Below are positions 1 through 8,554 of a DNA stretch of 64,000 nt, piece after piece; position 1 is the stretch's first letter, and each line of letters opens with the position of its first letter. The notes beneath the pieces were generated by a model that had not been told where the DNA came from, did not search any database, and saw only the letters and a program-made list of their open reading frames with translations. Source of the DNA: DP-36 sp036004365 (GTDB taxonomy: Bacteria > Desulfobacterota > Binatia > UBA9968); assembly GCA_036004365.1 (NCBI GenBank), contig DASYRN010000184.1:6581-70580 (forward strand). Reading direction: 5' to 3'. Made by a program: the position numbers and the translations under genes.

Positions 1-60
1 TCGCTGCCGGATTAAAATTGAAAAGGCCCGCGAGTCTAACGACTCCGGGCCTTTTTGTTT
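1..60 (+). terminator. 5S-rRNA-3'-end-like remnant plus intrinsic terminator (element A, copy 1)
   Basis: The window opens inside a sequence, TCGCTGCCGGATT, that matches the conserved 3' end of bacterial 5S rRNA. It is followed by an intrinsic terminator at about 21-58: an AAAGGCCCG stem, a GAGT/ACTC inner stem, CGGGCCT and a T-run. The same arrangement recurs many times in the window. Whether a real 5S gene or another dispersed copy lies to the left cannot be seen. Confidence 0.75.
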
Positions 61-320
61 GTAACTGCATAGTGCGAGAATCGGGGTTATGGCACGAAGT
101 GAGAAATTGACACTGACTTCAAAAGCTCAGGAAGAAGGCATCGACTCGAGCCTGCTTTACGAGACGCCTGTCCTGGGCCTATGTCCGACGAAGGACTGCT
201 AGGGAAAATACCTCGGTAAGACAAAATGCTAGTAACTGGAACGATACCGAGTATGCCTCGACCACACTTCTAACCGCGATCACATTCGCCCTAATGGAGT
301 ATAGCTCTCCACTTTTTCAC

Positions 321-357
321 TGCCTACGGTTTAGGCATCATGCCTAGGTTCTAGGCA
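321..357. promoter_or_regulatory. Two tandem NtrC-type operators upstream of the cyanate operon
   Basis: Two 17-bp inverted repeats, TGCCTAcggttTAGGCA at 321-337 and TGCCTAggttcTAGGCA at 341-357, lie with centres 20 bp apart, about two helical turns. Each has the TGC-N11-GCA form known for NtrC enhancer sites. They sit roughly 110-130 bp upstream of the start site predicted from the sigma54 promoter at 433-448, which is a usual enhancer distance. The palindromes are seen directly. The identity of the regulator is inferred. Confidence 0.72.
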
Positions 358-432
358 GAGTTTATGCTCTTTTCTTTCTGAAGTGTTGAACAAATAGCTG
401 AATTCACTCAACTCGTGTGTCCATCAGTGCCA

Positions 433-448
433 TGGCACAGGCGTTGCA
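433..448 (+). promoter_or_regulatory. Sigma54 (-24/-12) promoter of the cyanate operon
   Basis: TGGCACA-GGCG-TTGCA fits the sigma54 consensus TGGCACR-N4-TTGCW. The GG and GC pairs have the required 10-nt spacing. Transcription would start near 459, about 100 nt upstream of the GGAGG that precedes ATG 568. Together with the upstream NtrC-type palindromes it points to nitrogen-status control of cyanate uptake and breakdown. Confidence 0.75.
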
Positions 449-567
449 TCCTGTGCGCGAAGGCCGGTGGCAAGCGTCATCAAGCGTCGGTAGTAAGCTG
501 TTCACTGCCAGACCATTGGTCGGTGCTCGCTCCAGTCGGGTTTATGAACCTACGCGTGGAGGCTCAG

Positions 568-1911
568 ATGCAAGACGAGTTGTTGGAAAAAACGTTTACT
601 TCAAAGTCGGGGGTTGTGCCAGCTGCTGAGCCAGTCAACTCCGATGCGACCGAGGAGCGTTTAGATCGGGCAGTGGAGAAGGCCGTGATTCACGCCGTGT
701 TCGGACACGGCTTAGAACGACGCGAGTTCCTGCGCCATGTCGGAATTGCCACTGCAGCGGCAATTCTCAACTCGATATTCCCGATGAATGCCGCGAAAGC
801 CTTGGCACAGGAAAAAGCCGGCCCCATCGAGAAGAAGAATCTCAAAGTCGGCTTTATCCCGATCACGTGCGCCACCCCCATCATCATGGCCGAACCCATG
901 GGGTTCTATAAGAAACACGAGCTCGATGTTCAGGTTCATAAAGCTTCAGGCTGGGCGATGATCCGGGACTTGTCGATCAACGGCGAGACTGACGCTACCC
1001 ACATGCTGACGCCGATGCCGCTTGCCATAAGCATGGGCGCAGGCTCTCAGACTGTGCCGTTTGTCATGCCCGCGGTCGAAAACATCAACGGCCAGGCAAT
1101 CACGCTACACAACAAGCACAAGGGCGTGAAGGAAGCGAAGGACATGAAGGGCTTCAAGTTCTGCGTGCCTTTCGACTACTCGATGCATAATTTTCTGCTG
1201 CGCTACTATCTCGCGGAAGGCGGCGTTGATCCTGATAAAGATGTGCAGATTCGCGTCGTTCCGCCGCCGGAAATGGTTGCGAACCTCAGAGCCGGAAACG
1301 TCGACGGCTATCTCGCGCCCGATCCGTTTAATCAGCGCGCTGTGTTTGAAGGCGAAGGCTTCATTTTCATGCTCAGCAAGGAAATCTGGCCGGGCCACCC
1401 GTGCTGTGCTTTCGCTGTGCGCAAGGATTTCGCCGAAAAGAATCCCAATACTTTTCAGGCTTTGTTCAAAGCCATCGTCGATGCGACGAATTATGCCCAT
1501 GATCCATCGCATCGCAAAGAAATTGCTAAAGCGATCGCGCCGCGCAATTTTTTGAACCAACCTGTGGAATTGTTGGAGCAGGTTTTAACAGGGGTCTATC
1601 CGGACGGCTTGGGGAACACGAGGAATGTTCCCGACCGCATAGATTTCGATCCGTTCCCATATCACTCCATGGCGATATGGATCCTGACTCAGATGAAGCG
1701 TTGGGGCTATATCAAGCAGGATGTCGACTACAAAAAGATCGCTCAAGAAGTCTACCTGGCTTCCGGTTGCCGCGAGATTATGAAATCTCTCGGCTATAAG
1801 GCGCCCGCTCAGGATTCCGTGAAGCACCAGTTTACTTTTGGCCGAAACAAGACTTTCGATCCGAACGCTCCAGCAGACTACATCCGCTCGTTCCCCATTC
1901 GTCGGGCTTGA
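568..1911 (+). CDS. cynA: Cyanate/nitrate-type ABC transporter substrate-binding protein (NrtA/CmpA/CynA-like)
   Basis: This is a 447-residue periplasmic binding protein of the NrtA/CmpA branch of the NMT1-like family. The N-terminal region has a twin-arginine-type motif, RREFLRHVG (about residues 51-59), then a hydrophobic stretch and an Ala-rich cleavage area ending near ALAQ, so Tat export is likely. The open frame extends upstream to a GTG at 415, but that stretch overlaps the sigma54 promoter. ATG 568 is chosen because GGAGG lies 5 nt before it. It is the first gene of a co-directional set: binding protein, permease, ATPase, cyanase. The cyanase is what makes cyanate the likely ligand. 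Nitrate or bicarbonate are alternatives from family membership alone. Confidence 0.85.
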   Translation: MQDELLEKTFTSKSGVVPAAEPVNSDATEERLDRAVEKAVIHAVFGHGLERREFLRHVGIATAAAILNSIFPMNAAKALAQEKAGPIEKKNLKVGFIPITCATPIIMAEPMGFYKKHELDVQVHKASGWAMIRDLSINGETDATHMLTPMPLAISMGAGSQTVPFVMPAVENINGQAITLHNKHKGVKEAKDMKGFKFCVPFDYSMHNFLLRYYLAEGGVDPDKDVQIRVVPPPEMVANLRAGNVDGYLAPDPFNQRAVFEGEGFIFMLSKEIWPGHPCCAFAVRKDFAEKNPNTFQALFKAIVDATNYAHDPSHRKEIAKAIAPRNFLNQPVELLEQVLTGVYPDGLGNTRNVPDRIDFDPFPYHSMAIWILTQMKRWGYIKQDVDYKKIAQEVYLASGCREIMKSLGYKAPAQDSVKHQFTFGRNKTFDPNAPADYIRSFPIRRA

Positions 1912-1929
1912 AGGTCGAAGCGGTTACCT

Positions 1930-2733
1930 ATGGATCAAATCGCCGTCATGTCCGAACGCAAAAAATCAATCATATCTTCGGTCGCTCTGTTGACGATTTT
2001 TCTCGCCGTTTGGCAGCTGTCGGTAAAAACGCCGGCCCCGGGAGCAAAAGCCGAAGGGCTTCCGGGTCCTATGGCCGTGGCCAGCCGCGCGTGGGAAATG
2101 GTTTCGGATCCTTTTTACAATAACGGACCCAACGACAAGGGGATCGGCATACAGCTCGGCTATAGCGTGGGTCGGCTTTTGATCGGTTATACCGCTGCAG
2201 CTTTGGTCGCCATTTCCCTGGGCGTCATGCTTGGTCTGTCCCCGGGTTTCTATCGTGCACTCAATCCCTACATCCAGGTCTTGAAACCGATCTCACCATT
2301 GGCGTGGATGCCGCTCTTTCTTTACACGATCAAAGACTCGAGCCAATCGGCGGTCATGGTGATATTCATGTCGTCGCTCTGGCCGATCCTCGCGAATACG
2401 GCGTTCGGCGTGGCGGGGATCAAGCGCGATTACTTGAACGTTTCCGCACTTCTGCAACTCTCCTGGTTCAAGCGTCTCTGGAAAGTCATTTTGCCGGCCG
2501 CGGCGCCGGCCATTGTCGCGGGCCTCAGAATTTCCATCGGTAGCGCCTGGGTGGCGATTGTCGCAGCGGAGATGCTCATCGGCGGCACCGGGATCGGCTA
2601 CTTTGTGTGGAATGAGTGGAACAATCTGCAACTCACCAGCGTGATCTTCGCGATCTTAATGACGGGGTTTGTTGGACTTCTCTTGGACACGGGCTTCGGC
2701 AGTCTGGCAAAAACTTTGACGTACAAGGAATGA
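1930..2733 (+). CDS. cynB: ABC transporter permease, cyanate/nitrate type
   Basis: This inner-membrane permease of 267 residues belongs to the NitT/TauT (SsuC/NrtB) family. It has about six hydrophobic segments and the conserved cytoplasmic loop that docks the ATPase near the end (around KVILPAAAPAIVAGLR, then a glycine). It starts 18 nt after the binding-protein gene. The ATG at 1930 has only a weak ribosome site, and ATG 1948 is an in-frame alternative. The stop codon overlaps the region where the ATPase gene begins, which indicates translational coupling. The substrate is inferred from the downstream cyanase. Confidence 0.85.
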   Translation: MDQIAVMSERKKSIISSVALLTIFLAVWQLSVKTPAPGAKAEGLPGPMAVASRAWEMVSDPFYNNGPNDKGIGIQLGYSVGRLLIGYTAAALVAISLGVMLGLSPGFYRALNPYIQVLKPISPLAWMPLFLYTIKDSSQSAVMVIFMSSLWPILANTAFGVAGIKRDYLNVSALLQLSWFKRLWKVILPAAAPAIVAGLRISIGSAWVAIVAAEMLIGGTGIGYFVWNEWNNLQLTSVIFAILMTGFVGLLLDTGFGSLAKTLTYKE

Positions 2734-2735
2734 GG

Positions 2736-3584
2736 ATGTCGTTTCTTGAAGTCGAGACCGTGAGCAAATATTTTTCTGAAGCGGGAGGACAGCGGCTTTG
2801 CGTATTCAAAGACGTACGATTGCACATCGAAAAGAGCGAGTTTGTTACCATGGTCGGTCACTCAGGTTGCGGCAAGAGCACGTTGCTAAATATCATCGCC
2901 GGCCTGGAGAAACCCACTGAGGGCGCCGTCATTTTGGACGGCAGAGAGGTCGACACGCCCGGGCTCGACCGGATGGTTGTCTTCCAGAATTTTTCGCTGC
3001 TGCCGTGGATGAGCGTTTACGAGAACATCCGTCTCGCCGTCAAGGCCGCGTTTGCTCAATGGGAGGCGCGAAAGATAAATGACTATGTGCAGCGATACGT
3101 CAACATGGTTGGCCTGGCCGGCTCGGAAACGAAGAGGCCTGCGGCGCTGTCAGGCGGCATGCGGCAACGTGTGGGGCTAGCGCGCGCCTTCGCTGTCCAG
3201 CCGAAGGTGCTGTTGCTCGACGAACCGTTCGCGCAGATCGACGCATTGACGCGCGGCACGATTCAAGACGAGCTCATGCGCATGTGGACGGCGACAAGAA
3301 ATACGGTCTTCATGGTTACCCACGATGTGGAAGAAGCGATCCTGCTCTCGGACAAAATTGCGTTGATGACCAGTGGACCGTCCGCACAACTGGCGGAAAT
3401 CGTCGAGGTGACTTTCCCCCGCCCGCGTGTGCGAGAAGAGGTTTTAGATTTGGCTGAGTTCGCCCGAATCAAGAAGCATGTCATTAATTTCCTCAAAAAC
3501 TGCGTGCGGGAACGGCCGGCGAACGATACGACGTTTGGAACCGATGCGCTGGTCGTCACGCGGCGGGTCGCTGCCAAAGCGTGA
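2736..3584 (+). CDS. cynD: ABC transporter ATP-binding protein, cyanate/nitrate type
   Basis: This 282-residue ATPase energises the importer. All expected motifs are present: Walker A GHSGCGKST (residues 41-49), Q-loop Gln84, signature LSGGM (138-142), Walker B LLLDE (159-163) and H-loop His196. The last 60 residues form the usual regulatory tail of NrtD/SsuB proteins. ATG 2736 follows AAGGA by 6 nt. ATG 2730, which overlaps the permease stop, is also in frame but lies too close to the ribosome site. It is the third gene of the cyanate operon. Confidence 0.87.
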   Translation: MSFLEVETVSKYFSEAGGQRLCVFKDVRLHIEKSEFVTMVGHSGCGKSTLLNIIAGLEKPTEGAVILDGREVDTPGLDRMVVFQNFSLLPWMSVYENIRLAVKAAFAQWEARKINDYVQRYVNMVGLAGSETKRPAALSGGMRQRVGLARAFAVQPKVLLLDEPFAQIDALTRGTIQDELMRMWTATRNTVFMVTHDVEEAILLSDKIALMTSGPSAQLAEIVEVTFPRPRVREEVLDLAEFARIKKHVINFLKNCVRERPANDTTFGTDALVVTRRVAAKA

Positions 3585-3641
3585 CTCGTTGCGAATGAAT
3601 CGCCGGGATCCGCTAAGGGTGCAAAACGGAAAGGAGAAAAA

Positions 3642-4100
3642 ATGATCACACGCCAAGAAGCCACGGCAAAGATTCTCGGGGCAAAGCAGAAACTCAAACT
3701 GAGTTGGGAGCAGATAGCCAAAGGCGTCGGACGTCACAAGGTCTGGACCACGGCGGCGTTGCTCGGGCAACATCCCATGTCGGCCGACGAGGCCGAGAAC
3801 GTCATAAAGATTTTGGGATTTTCGGGTGAAGAGGCCCAAGCGGTTTCCTCGGCGCTTCAAGAGTTCCCCATGCGCGGAGCTTTAGACAGCGCCGTTCCCG
3901 TGGATCCGACGATCTATCGTTTTTACGAGCTCATCCAGGTCTATGGTCCCACCATCAAGGCGCTGATCCACGAGGAGTTTGGTGATGGTATCATGAGCGC
4001 CATCGACTTCGACATGGAGATCAAAAGAAAGGAAGATCCCAAGGGCGACCGCGTGGTGGTCACTCTCAACGGGAAATTTTTGCCCTATAAGAAATTCTAG
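3642..4100 (+). CDS. cynS: Cyanate hydratase (cyanase)
   Basis: A 152-residue protein matching cyanase over its whole length. The enzyme turns cyanate and bicarbonate into carbamate, which yields ammonia and CO2, in the cytoplasm as a decamer. The catalytic Arg93 and Glu96 (in YRFYELIQVYG) and Ser119 (in GDGIMSAIDF) are present, and the N-terminal part is the helix-turn-helix-like domain typical of the family. AAGGAG lies 5 nt before the ATG. It closes the operon and defines its role: uptake of cyanate as a nitrogen source, or its detoxification. Confidence 0.96.
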   Translation: MITRQEATAKILGAKQKLKLSWEQIAKGVGRHKVWTTAALLGQHPMSADEAENVIKILGFSGEEAQAVSSALQEFPMRGALDSAVPVDPTIYRFYELIQVYGPTIKALIHEEFGDGIMSAIDFDMEIKRKEDPKGDRVVVTLNGKFLPYKKF

Positions 4101-4328
4101 ATAGACCGCGTGCCTTTTTTGTTTTTTGCGAAGCGCTAGGCCTGTCTTCGATCCAGCTAAGAAGCGGCTTTCTCCGTCCCACCCTGACAGGATCCGCCCC
4201 CGCGGCTTCTTTTGATTTTTGTTCCTCAATACTTACTACTTTTTACTCTATACTGAGCTTCGTCAGTAAACCTTTTGAACGAAGTAGCGTCTATCTCGCT
4301 AAGATAGTTTTTCACGAAGGGAGGGTTT

Positions 4329-4841
4329 ATGGATAGACTTCGGGCAGCTCTTTGGGGGAGCCTTGTGTTTCTCTTTCTGACCATTTCGATCGGGTCGTCG
4401 CTGGCAGAGGACAGAGTCGCCGGCGTCGGCAGAGCGCCTTTTGCGCGGGGAGAGAGTGGGCATCGGGGCATCGGTTCCGAAGCTCCTTGGATCAGTATCA
4501 TGCTGAGGCACCGCACTGACCTCAATTTAACCGCCGAGCAGGTAGCGACTCTGGAGAAAATGAGGTCCGACTTTCAGCAACGGGTAGATCCCAAGCAGGA
4601 AGAGCTAAAGAATACCGAGGCGGAAATCGCGCGTCTTTTGCGAGAAAACGCGGTGGACTTGGTGCGGGTCAAGGCCAAGATCGAGGATGCGGAGAGACTG
4701 CGCGCTGAATTCCGCTATCTCAGAATCGAGGCGTTGGAGAGTGGGAAATCTGTGCTCACATCGGAGCAGCGAGATAAGCTGGAAAATTTGGCCTCGTCAG
4801 GCCGCGGCCGATTCCGAAGGCCTCACGGAGAGGCTTCCTAA
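4329..4841 (+). CDS. Spy/CpxP-like periplasmic LTXXQ-motif protein
   Basis: A 170-residue protein with a signal peptide (residues 1-26, ending SSLAE). Its helical body carries two LTxxQ-type motifs, LTAEQ at 67-71 and LTSEQ at 143-147, the hallmark of the Spy/CpxP/CnrX family of periplasmic chaperones and metal or envelope-stress sensors. A GGGAGGG box precedes the ATG and a strong terminator follows 24 nt after the stop, so it is monocistronic. A second member of the family is at 25853-26347 beside a sigma factor. This copy has no sigma factor beside it. Its ligand cannot be told from sequence. Confidence 0.8.
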   Translation: MDRLRAALWGSLVFLFLTISIGSSLAEDRVAGVGRAPFARGESGHRGIGSEAPWISIMLRHRTDLNLTAEQVATLEKMRSDFQQRVDPKQEELKNTEAEIARLLRENAVDLVRVKAKIEDAERLRAEFRYLRIEALESGKSVLTSEQRDKLENLASSGRGRFRRPHGEAS

Positions 4842-4864
4842 ATAGCCGACGGCGGCCTCAATCC

Positions 4865-4905
4865 AAAGGCCCGGGGTTCTCATGAACCGCCCGGGCCTTT
4901 TTTTG
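4865..4905 (+). terminator. Intrinsic terminator after the Spy-like gene
   Basis: A GC-rich hairpin (GGCCCGGGGTTC ... GAACCGCCCGGGCC, one bulge) is followed by seven T. It resembles the terminator part of the element A copies but has no 5S-like sequence in front. Confidence 0.85.
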
Positions 4906-4958
4906 TCTCCAAAAAGCAACTGTAGGACCTCGAAAGGTTGGCCTTGGTTTTGAATCCT

Positions 4959-5085
4959 AGTTACTCAATACTCACGACTCATCACTCAAAACTGGATATG
5001 AGTATGGGAGAGTAGGTCGCTGCCGGATTTAAAATTCAAGAAGGCCTGTCACTGAAACCAGCCTCGGGCCTTCTTTGTTTTTCGT
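4959..5085 (+). repeat. Element A, copy 2: degenerate ACTCA repeats, 5S-like 3' flank, terminator
   Basis: From 4959 there are degenerate repeats of the type ACTCAATACTCACGACTCA. Then the 5S-like 3' flank at 5003-5029 (GGGAGAGTAGGTCGCTGCCG within it), then an AAGGCC/GGCCTT hairpin with T-run at about 5039-5080. The 5' 5S-like flank seen in fuller copies is not recognisable here. Confidence 0.8.
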
Positions 5086-5146
5086 CACATGATGCTAGAA
5101 TTTTCCAGCTACGGACGCTGAGCCGCGCGGCCGAGGCATAGACGAA

Positions 5147-5650
5147 ATGAGTATGCGTTCTGAAGGGAAGCGTGGCGCGTCGCCGCAACCGGCGGCGGCG
5201 AGACGACTTTTATTCGCCAGGTTTCTGGCTGATCTGCTGGACCAGCGGTTCACCATTCCGGGGACCTCGATTAGAATCGGCCTGGATCCCATTCTAGGAC
5301 TCATTCCTGGGATCGGGGATGCCATTGCCAACATTGCCGGCTCGGCGATTCTCGTTATTGCCGCTCGCTTTCATCTTCCCAAAATCGTATTGCTGCGGAT
5401 GGGGCTGAATGTCGCGATCAATGCAATCATCGGCGCCATCCCGATCTTCGGCGATATTTTCTCCATTTGGTTTCGCAGCAACGCGAAAAACGCCGACTTG
5501 CTCGAGCGCTACGCCGCAACAGAAGCCCGGCGTGCGGGACTAAACGATTGGCTCTTTGTGGCAGGCATCATCTCGGCTATTGTGTTATTAGCACTTGGAA
5601 TTATCGTCGGACTCGCTTGGCTGGTAGGAGAGCTGGCAACCAGATGGTGA
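5147..5650 (+). CDS. DUF4112 domain membrane protein
   Basis: A 167-residue protein carrying the DUF4112 pattern: a GLDPILGLIPGIGD block (about residues 44-57), a second IPIFGDIF block (about 99-106) followed by an Asn-rich NAKNADLL segment, and a hydrophobic C-terminal segment. It probably sits in the inner membrane. No function is established for the family. It starts shortly after element A copy 2 and is followed 33 nt later by the Bax-inhibitor family gene in the same direction, so the two may be co-transcribed. Confidence 0.82.
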   Translation: MSMRSEGKRGASPQPAAARRLLFARFLADLLDQRFTIPGTSIRIGLDPILGLIPGIGDAIANIAGSAILVIAARFHLPKIVLLRMGLNVAINAIIGAIPIFGDIFSIWFRSNAKNADLLERYAATEARRAGLNDWLFVAGIISAIVLLALGIIVGLAWLVGELATRW

Positions 5651-5683
5651 GCATTCTGTTGATTCAAGAAAGGAGTTGATTCT

Positions 5684-6439
5684 ATGGCCGCACACTTGAG
5701 CCTGCGATCCGGAAATCCGGCATTGACGGCAGACAGCTTTCGTGGAGAAAGGACCTTGGCAGGCGTCGAGACGATGACGATCTCGGGAACAGTCAATAAG
5801 ACTGCCCTGGCCCTGCTCATTCTCCTGATAACGGCGAGCCTTACCTGGAACATGGGTGTCGAAGACGGGCGAGTCGGCGGTTTTATTCTGGTTGGTGTCA
5901 TCGGCGGTCTCATCACGGCGCTAGTGACGGTTTTCAAAAAGAACTGGGCGCCGATCACGGCTCCAATCTATGCCGCCTTTGAAGGGCTCGCCTTGGGCGG
6001 GATCTCCGCGATGTTCGAAGCCCGATATCCCGGCATTGTAAGCCAGGCGGTCTTTTTGACCTTCGGTACGCTTGCGGCTCTTCTCATCGCCTATCGCTCG
6101 GGTTGGATCAAAGCCACCGAGAACTTCAAGCTAGGGGTCGTTGCTGCGACGGGCGGGATTTTCTTCGTCTATCTCATCAGCTTCGTTCTTGGGTTCTTCG
6201 GCGTCAATATTCCGCTCATCCATGGCAGCGGCACCTTCGGTATCATTTTCAGCCTTTTCGTCGTCGTGATCGCTGCGCTGAACTTAGTGCTCGACTTTGA
6301 CTTTATCGAGGAGGCAGCGGAACGGGGCGCTCCGAAGTATATGGAATGGTACGCCGCCTTCGGACTGATGGTGACGTTGATCTGGCTCTATCTGGAGATT
6401 CTACGCCTGCTTGCCAAGCTGCAACAGCGCCGGGACTGA
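5684..6439 (+). CDS. Bax inhibitor-1 / YccA family membrane protein
   Basis: A 251-residue protein with about seven membrane segments after a 30-residue polar N-terminus. The acidic motif DFDFIEEAAERGAP and the final ...EWYAAFGLMVTLIWLYLEIL segment are typical of Bax1-I/YccA proteins. These are implicated in membrane ion homeostasis and in interaction with FtsH-type proteases. The ribosome site AAGGAGTTG precedes ATG 5684. It follows the DUF4112 gene closely and ends just before a reduced element A copy. Confidence 0.85.
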   Translation: MAAHLSLRSGNPALTADSFRGERTLAGVETMTISGTVNKTALALLILLITASLTWNMGVEDGRVGGFILVGVIGGLITALVTVFKKNWAPITAPIYAAFEGLALGGISAMFEARYPGIVSQAVFLTFGTLAALLIAYRSGWIKATENFKLGVVAATGGIFFVYLISFVLGFFGVNIPLIHGSGTFGIIFSLFVVVIAALNLVLDFDFIEEAAERGAPKYMEWYAAFGLMVTLIWLYLEILRLLAKLQQRRD

Positions 6440-6465
6440 TCTTTGCCGATCGGTAAACGCTACCG

Positions 6466-6500
6466 CATGGGTGAGTAGCTCGCCTCCGGATTTAAAATTC
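6466..6500 (+). repeat. Element A, copy 3 (5S-like 3' flank only)
   Basis: A diverged CATGGGTGAGTAGCTCGCC, CTCCGG and TTTAAAATTC series matches the 3' flank of the other copies. The terminator part is degraded (AGAGGCAG... without a clear hairpin). Confidence 0.6.
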
Positions 6501-6564
6501 TAGAGGCAGATTACGGTCAGGCTTGCATAGAAGGCGTTCGCTCACCCCACGTAAACGAGCTGAA

Positions 6565-6783
6565 CTACCTCTTCACGGGTACGAGAAGGAGGACTGCGCC
6601 AATGACTATCGCTCCCACACCAGCCCAGGTTGGAATGTTGACAGTCTCCTTCTCCTTCACCTGCAATTCGAGCGGCCCTATCTTGGCTTCGTGAGTCTCC
6701 TTGGTGAAGCTGAAACCGCCATACACCAGCCCCAGAATGCCGGCTACGATCAGAACTACTCCGACGATCTTGATTGCGTTCAT
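6565..6783 (-). CDS. Small two-helix membrane protein (DUF3185-like)
   Basis: A 72-residue protein with hydrophobic segments at about residues 5-25 and 52-69, joined by a hydrophilic loop rich in Lys and Glu. Its size, the GILGLVYGGFSFTKETH region and topology resemble the small DUF3185-type proteins found widely in proteobacteria. A clear AGGAGGAG ribosome site lies upstream on the minus strand, supporting a real gene. It sits downstream of, and in the same direction as, nothing obvious, so it is probably transcribed alone. Function unknown. Confidence 0.7.
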   Translation of the reverse strand: MNAIKIVGVVLIVAGILGLVYGGFSFTKETHEAKIGPLELQVKEKETVNIPTWAGVGAIVIGAVLLLVPVKR

Positions 6784-6919
6784 ATCTCATCTCCTCCTGC
6801 AAAAACTCGTTCGCGACCGCTGCGATTCTCTCTAATCCAGTCTCTGGAGATTTGTCAAACTTTATCACGGTCCTCGACCTTGGCGGGCGGTTAGTAAAGT
6901 CGACCGATAACGCAACTCG

Positions 6920-8554
6920 CTATGGCTTAAAGCCCACCACGAGATGGGCCCGATGGGACTCGGGGAACGGTTCTCCTTCGCACTTGAGCGTGACGATGTA
7001 CGTGCCCGCCTTTGCGATCGCCTCGGGTGGAATTGTCGCCTTGAGCTCGCTCTTTGAGACGAAACTGGTCGGGAGTGGTTCGCCGTGCAGCATGACCTGG
7101 TGGAACGGCCACATGCCGCCCTCGCCGCGTACTTTCAATACCGTGGGACCGGAACCCTCGGTGAGAAAGAGGGGCGATATTTCGAGGTTCGGCGGCAAGC
7201 TCTGGTAGGAATAGAATGACGGAATCGGATTTTTGTATTTTTGGAATCCGATATCGATGACCTTCCCGTCCATGATGACCATCTTGACGTTTTGCGTCAT
7301 CCAGATGTCTTGTAGCGGGTTCCCTTCGACGATGGATAGGTCTGCGACCTTGCCGGGCTCGACGCTGCCGTAGTCCTTGTCTTTCCTGAAAGTCCTGGCG
7401 ACATTGAGCGTGGCAGCTTGGATCGCCGTCATCGGCGGCACACCCGCCTCAACGTCCATCGCCAGGGCCTGATGCATCAGCAAGGCCGCCATTCCGCGGG
7501 GCGGGTCCGAGCCTTCCTTGAGAATGCCGCCGGCCTGGACGAAACGCCGGATGAATTCGTTGGCTTTTTCATAGCCGATTTTGGCGCGTTCGCGCTGCTC
7601 GGGCGCGTATCGCTTGAGCAACTTGTCATAGGCGTTGTCGGTCACCACGCGGACAGCGGGGGGGAGATCGGCCTTGGGGTCGTTCAAGATTTCGTTTTCT
7701 CTTTCTCTGAAGCGCTTGGCGCTCGGCGAAAACGGACGCAGCCATTTGGCAATGGTCGGAGTCCACGCGACCCGGCGCTCCACCATCGCGCCGATCACCT
7801 CGTCGAAATTTTCGGTTTGGTAATAAGATCCGGCGAGCTCCTGCTCGATCTTTCCCCCCAGCCGATCCTCGGCGAGCTTCCGCCTGGCGGGGGCATAAGG
7901 GATGGAGCTGTAGCCGACAGACCAGATGTGCTCGATTGCGTCAACGCCCGCATTGACGGAGCCGACGACGTCCCAACTGTGGGCGGCTACCGACATTTCG
8001 AGCCGATGGGCTTCGTCGACGGCAACTTTCAGCAAGTCCAAAGAAAGAAACTCATTGACTTTAAGGATGTCGCATCCGAGTTCCTTTTTCCGCTGCACCG
8101 CTTTGCGCACTTCTTCCGGCGTTTTGACGATGATGTTGTCGCGGGATGTTCTCGAGCCGAATGCATCGTGCCCAGTCCCGACGCCGCCGATCGCCCGGCC
8201 TGACATCCAAATCCGCGGCCCACGAATTTTACCCAGATCGGTGCCCTGTTTTTGAGCAAGGGTCCATGGGCCATCCTGGTAGAGCTCGATCGAGGCGCAG
8301 GTCGTAATTCCCAGATGGAGATAAAGCTCTCCATGGAAATCCTCCAAGTGGCCATGACCATCGATGAAGCCCGGCAGGACGGTCTTGCCCTTGACATCAA
8401 TCACCTGCGCGTCGGCAGGAATAGAGACTTCGCCGCTCTTACCGACTGCTTGGAACTTGCCTGCCTGGATAACGATGACGGAATTCTCGATCGGCGGCCG
8501 GCCGGTGCCATCGATCAGTCTTCCACCCTGCACCACGAGTACTTTCTCTACCAT
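6920..8554 (-). CDS. Metal-dependent amidohydrolase with C-terminal Ig-like/IPT-type extension
   Basis: A 544-residue protein. Residues 1-450 form an amidohydrolase (imidazolonepropionase/prolidase-like branch) with HxH (His67, His69 in DGHGHL), a Lys in the CDILKVNEF strand, His in AAHSWD and EHIWS, and Asp in KEGSDPPRG: the usual metal and catalytic set. No signal peptide is evident. The last 90 residues or so are not part of the barrel: they look like a small beta-sandwich of the IPT/TIG kind (GPTVLKVRGEGG, ...TYIVTLKCEGEPF...). Substrate unknown. It reads alone on the minus strand. Confidence 0.82.
   Translation of the reverse strand: MVEKVLVVQGGRLIDGTGRPPIENSVIVIQAGKFQAVGKSGEVSIPADAQVIDVKGKTVLPGFIDGHGHLEDFHGELYLHLGITTCASIELYQDGPWTLAQKQGTDLGKIRGPRIWMSGRAIGGVGTGHDAFGSRTSRDNIIVKTPEEVRKAVQRKKELGCDILKVNEFLSLDLLKVAVDEAHRLEMSVAAHSWDVVGSVNAGVDAIEHIWSVGYSSIPYAPARRKLAEDRLGGKIEQELAGSYYQTENFDEVIGAMVERRVAWTPTIAKWLRPFSPSAKRFRERENEILNDPKADLPPAVRVVTDNAYDKLLKRYAPEQRERAKIGYEKANEFIRRFVQAGGILKEGSDPPRGMAALLMHQALAMDVEAGVPPMTAIQAATLNVARTFRKDKDYGSVEPGKVADLSIVEGNPLQDIWMTQNVKMVIMDGKVIDIGFQKYKNPIPSFYSYQSLPPNLEISPLFLTEGSGPTVLKVRGEGGMWPFHQVMLHGEPLPTSFVSKSELKATIPPEAIAKAGTYIVTLKCEGEPFPESHRAHLVVGFKP

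Noticed and set aside
415..567. Extended N-terminus of the cyanate-binding protein from GTG 415
   Set aside because: It overlaps the sigma54 promoter and lies upstream of a good GGAGG and ATG 568; the Cys/Arg-rich translation does not look like a signal peptide.
7418..8203. Plus-strand ORF of 261 codons
   Set aside because: It is the antisense shadow of the amidohydrolase gene; composition is Arg/Gly/His-rich with no family motif.
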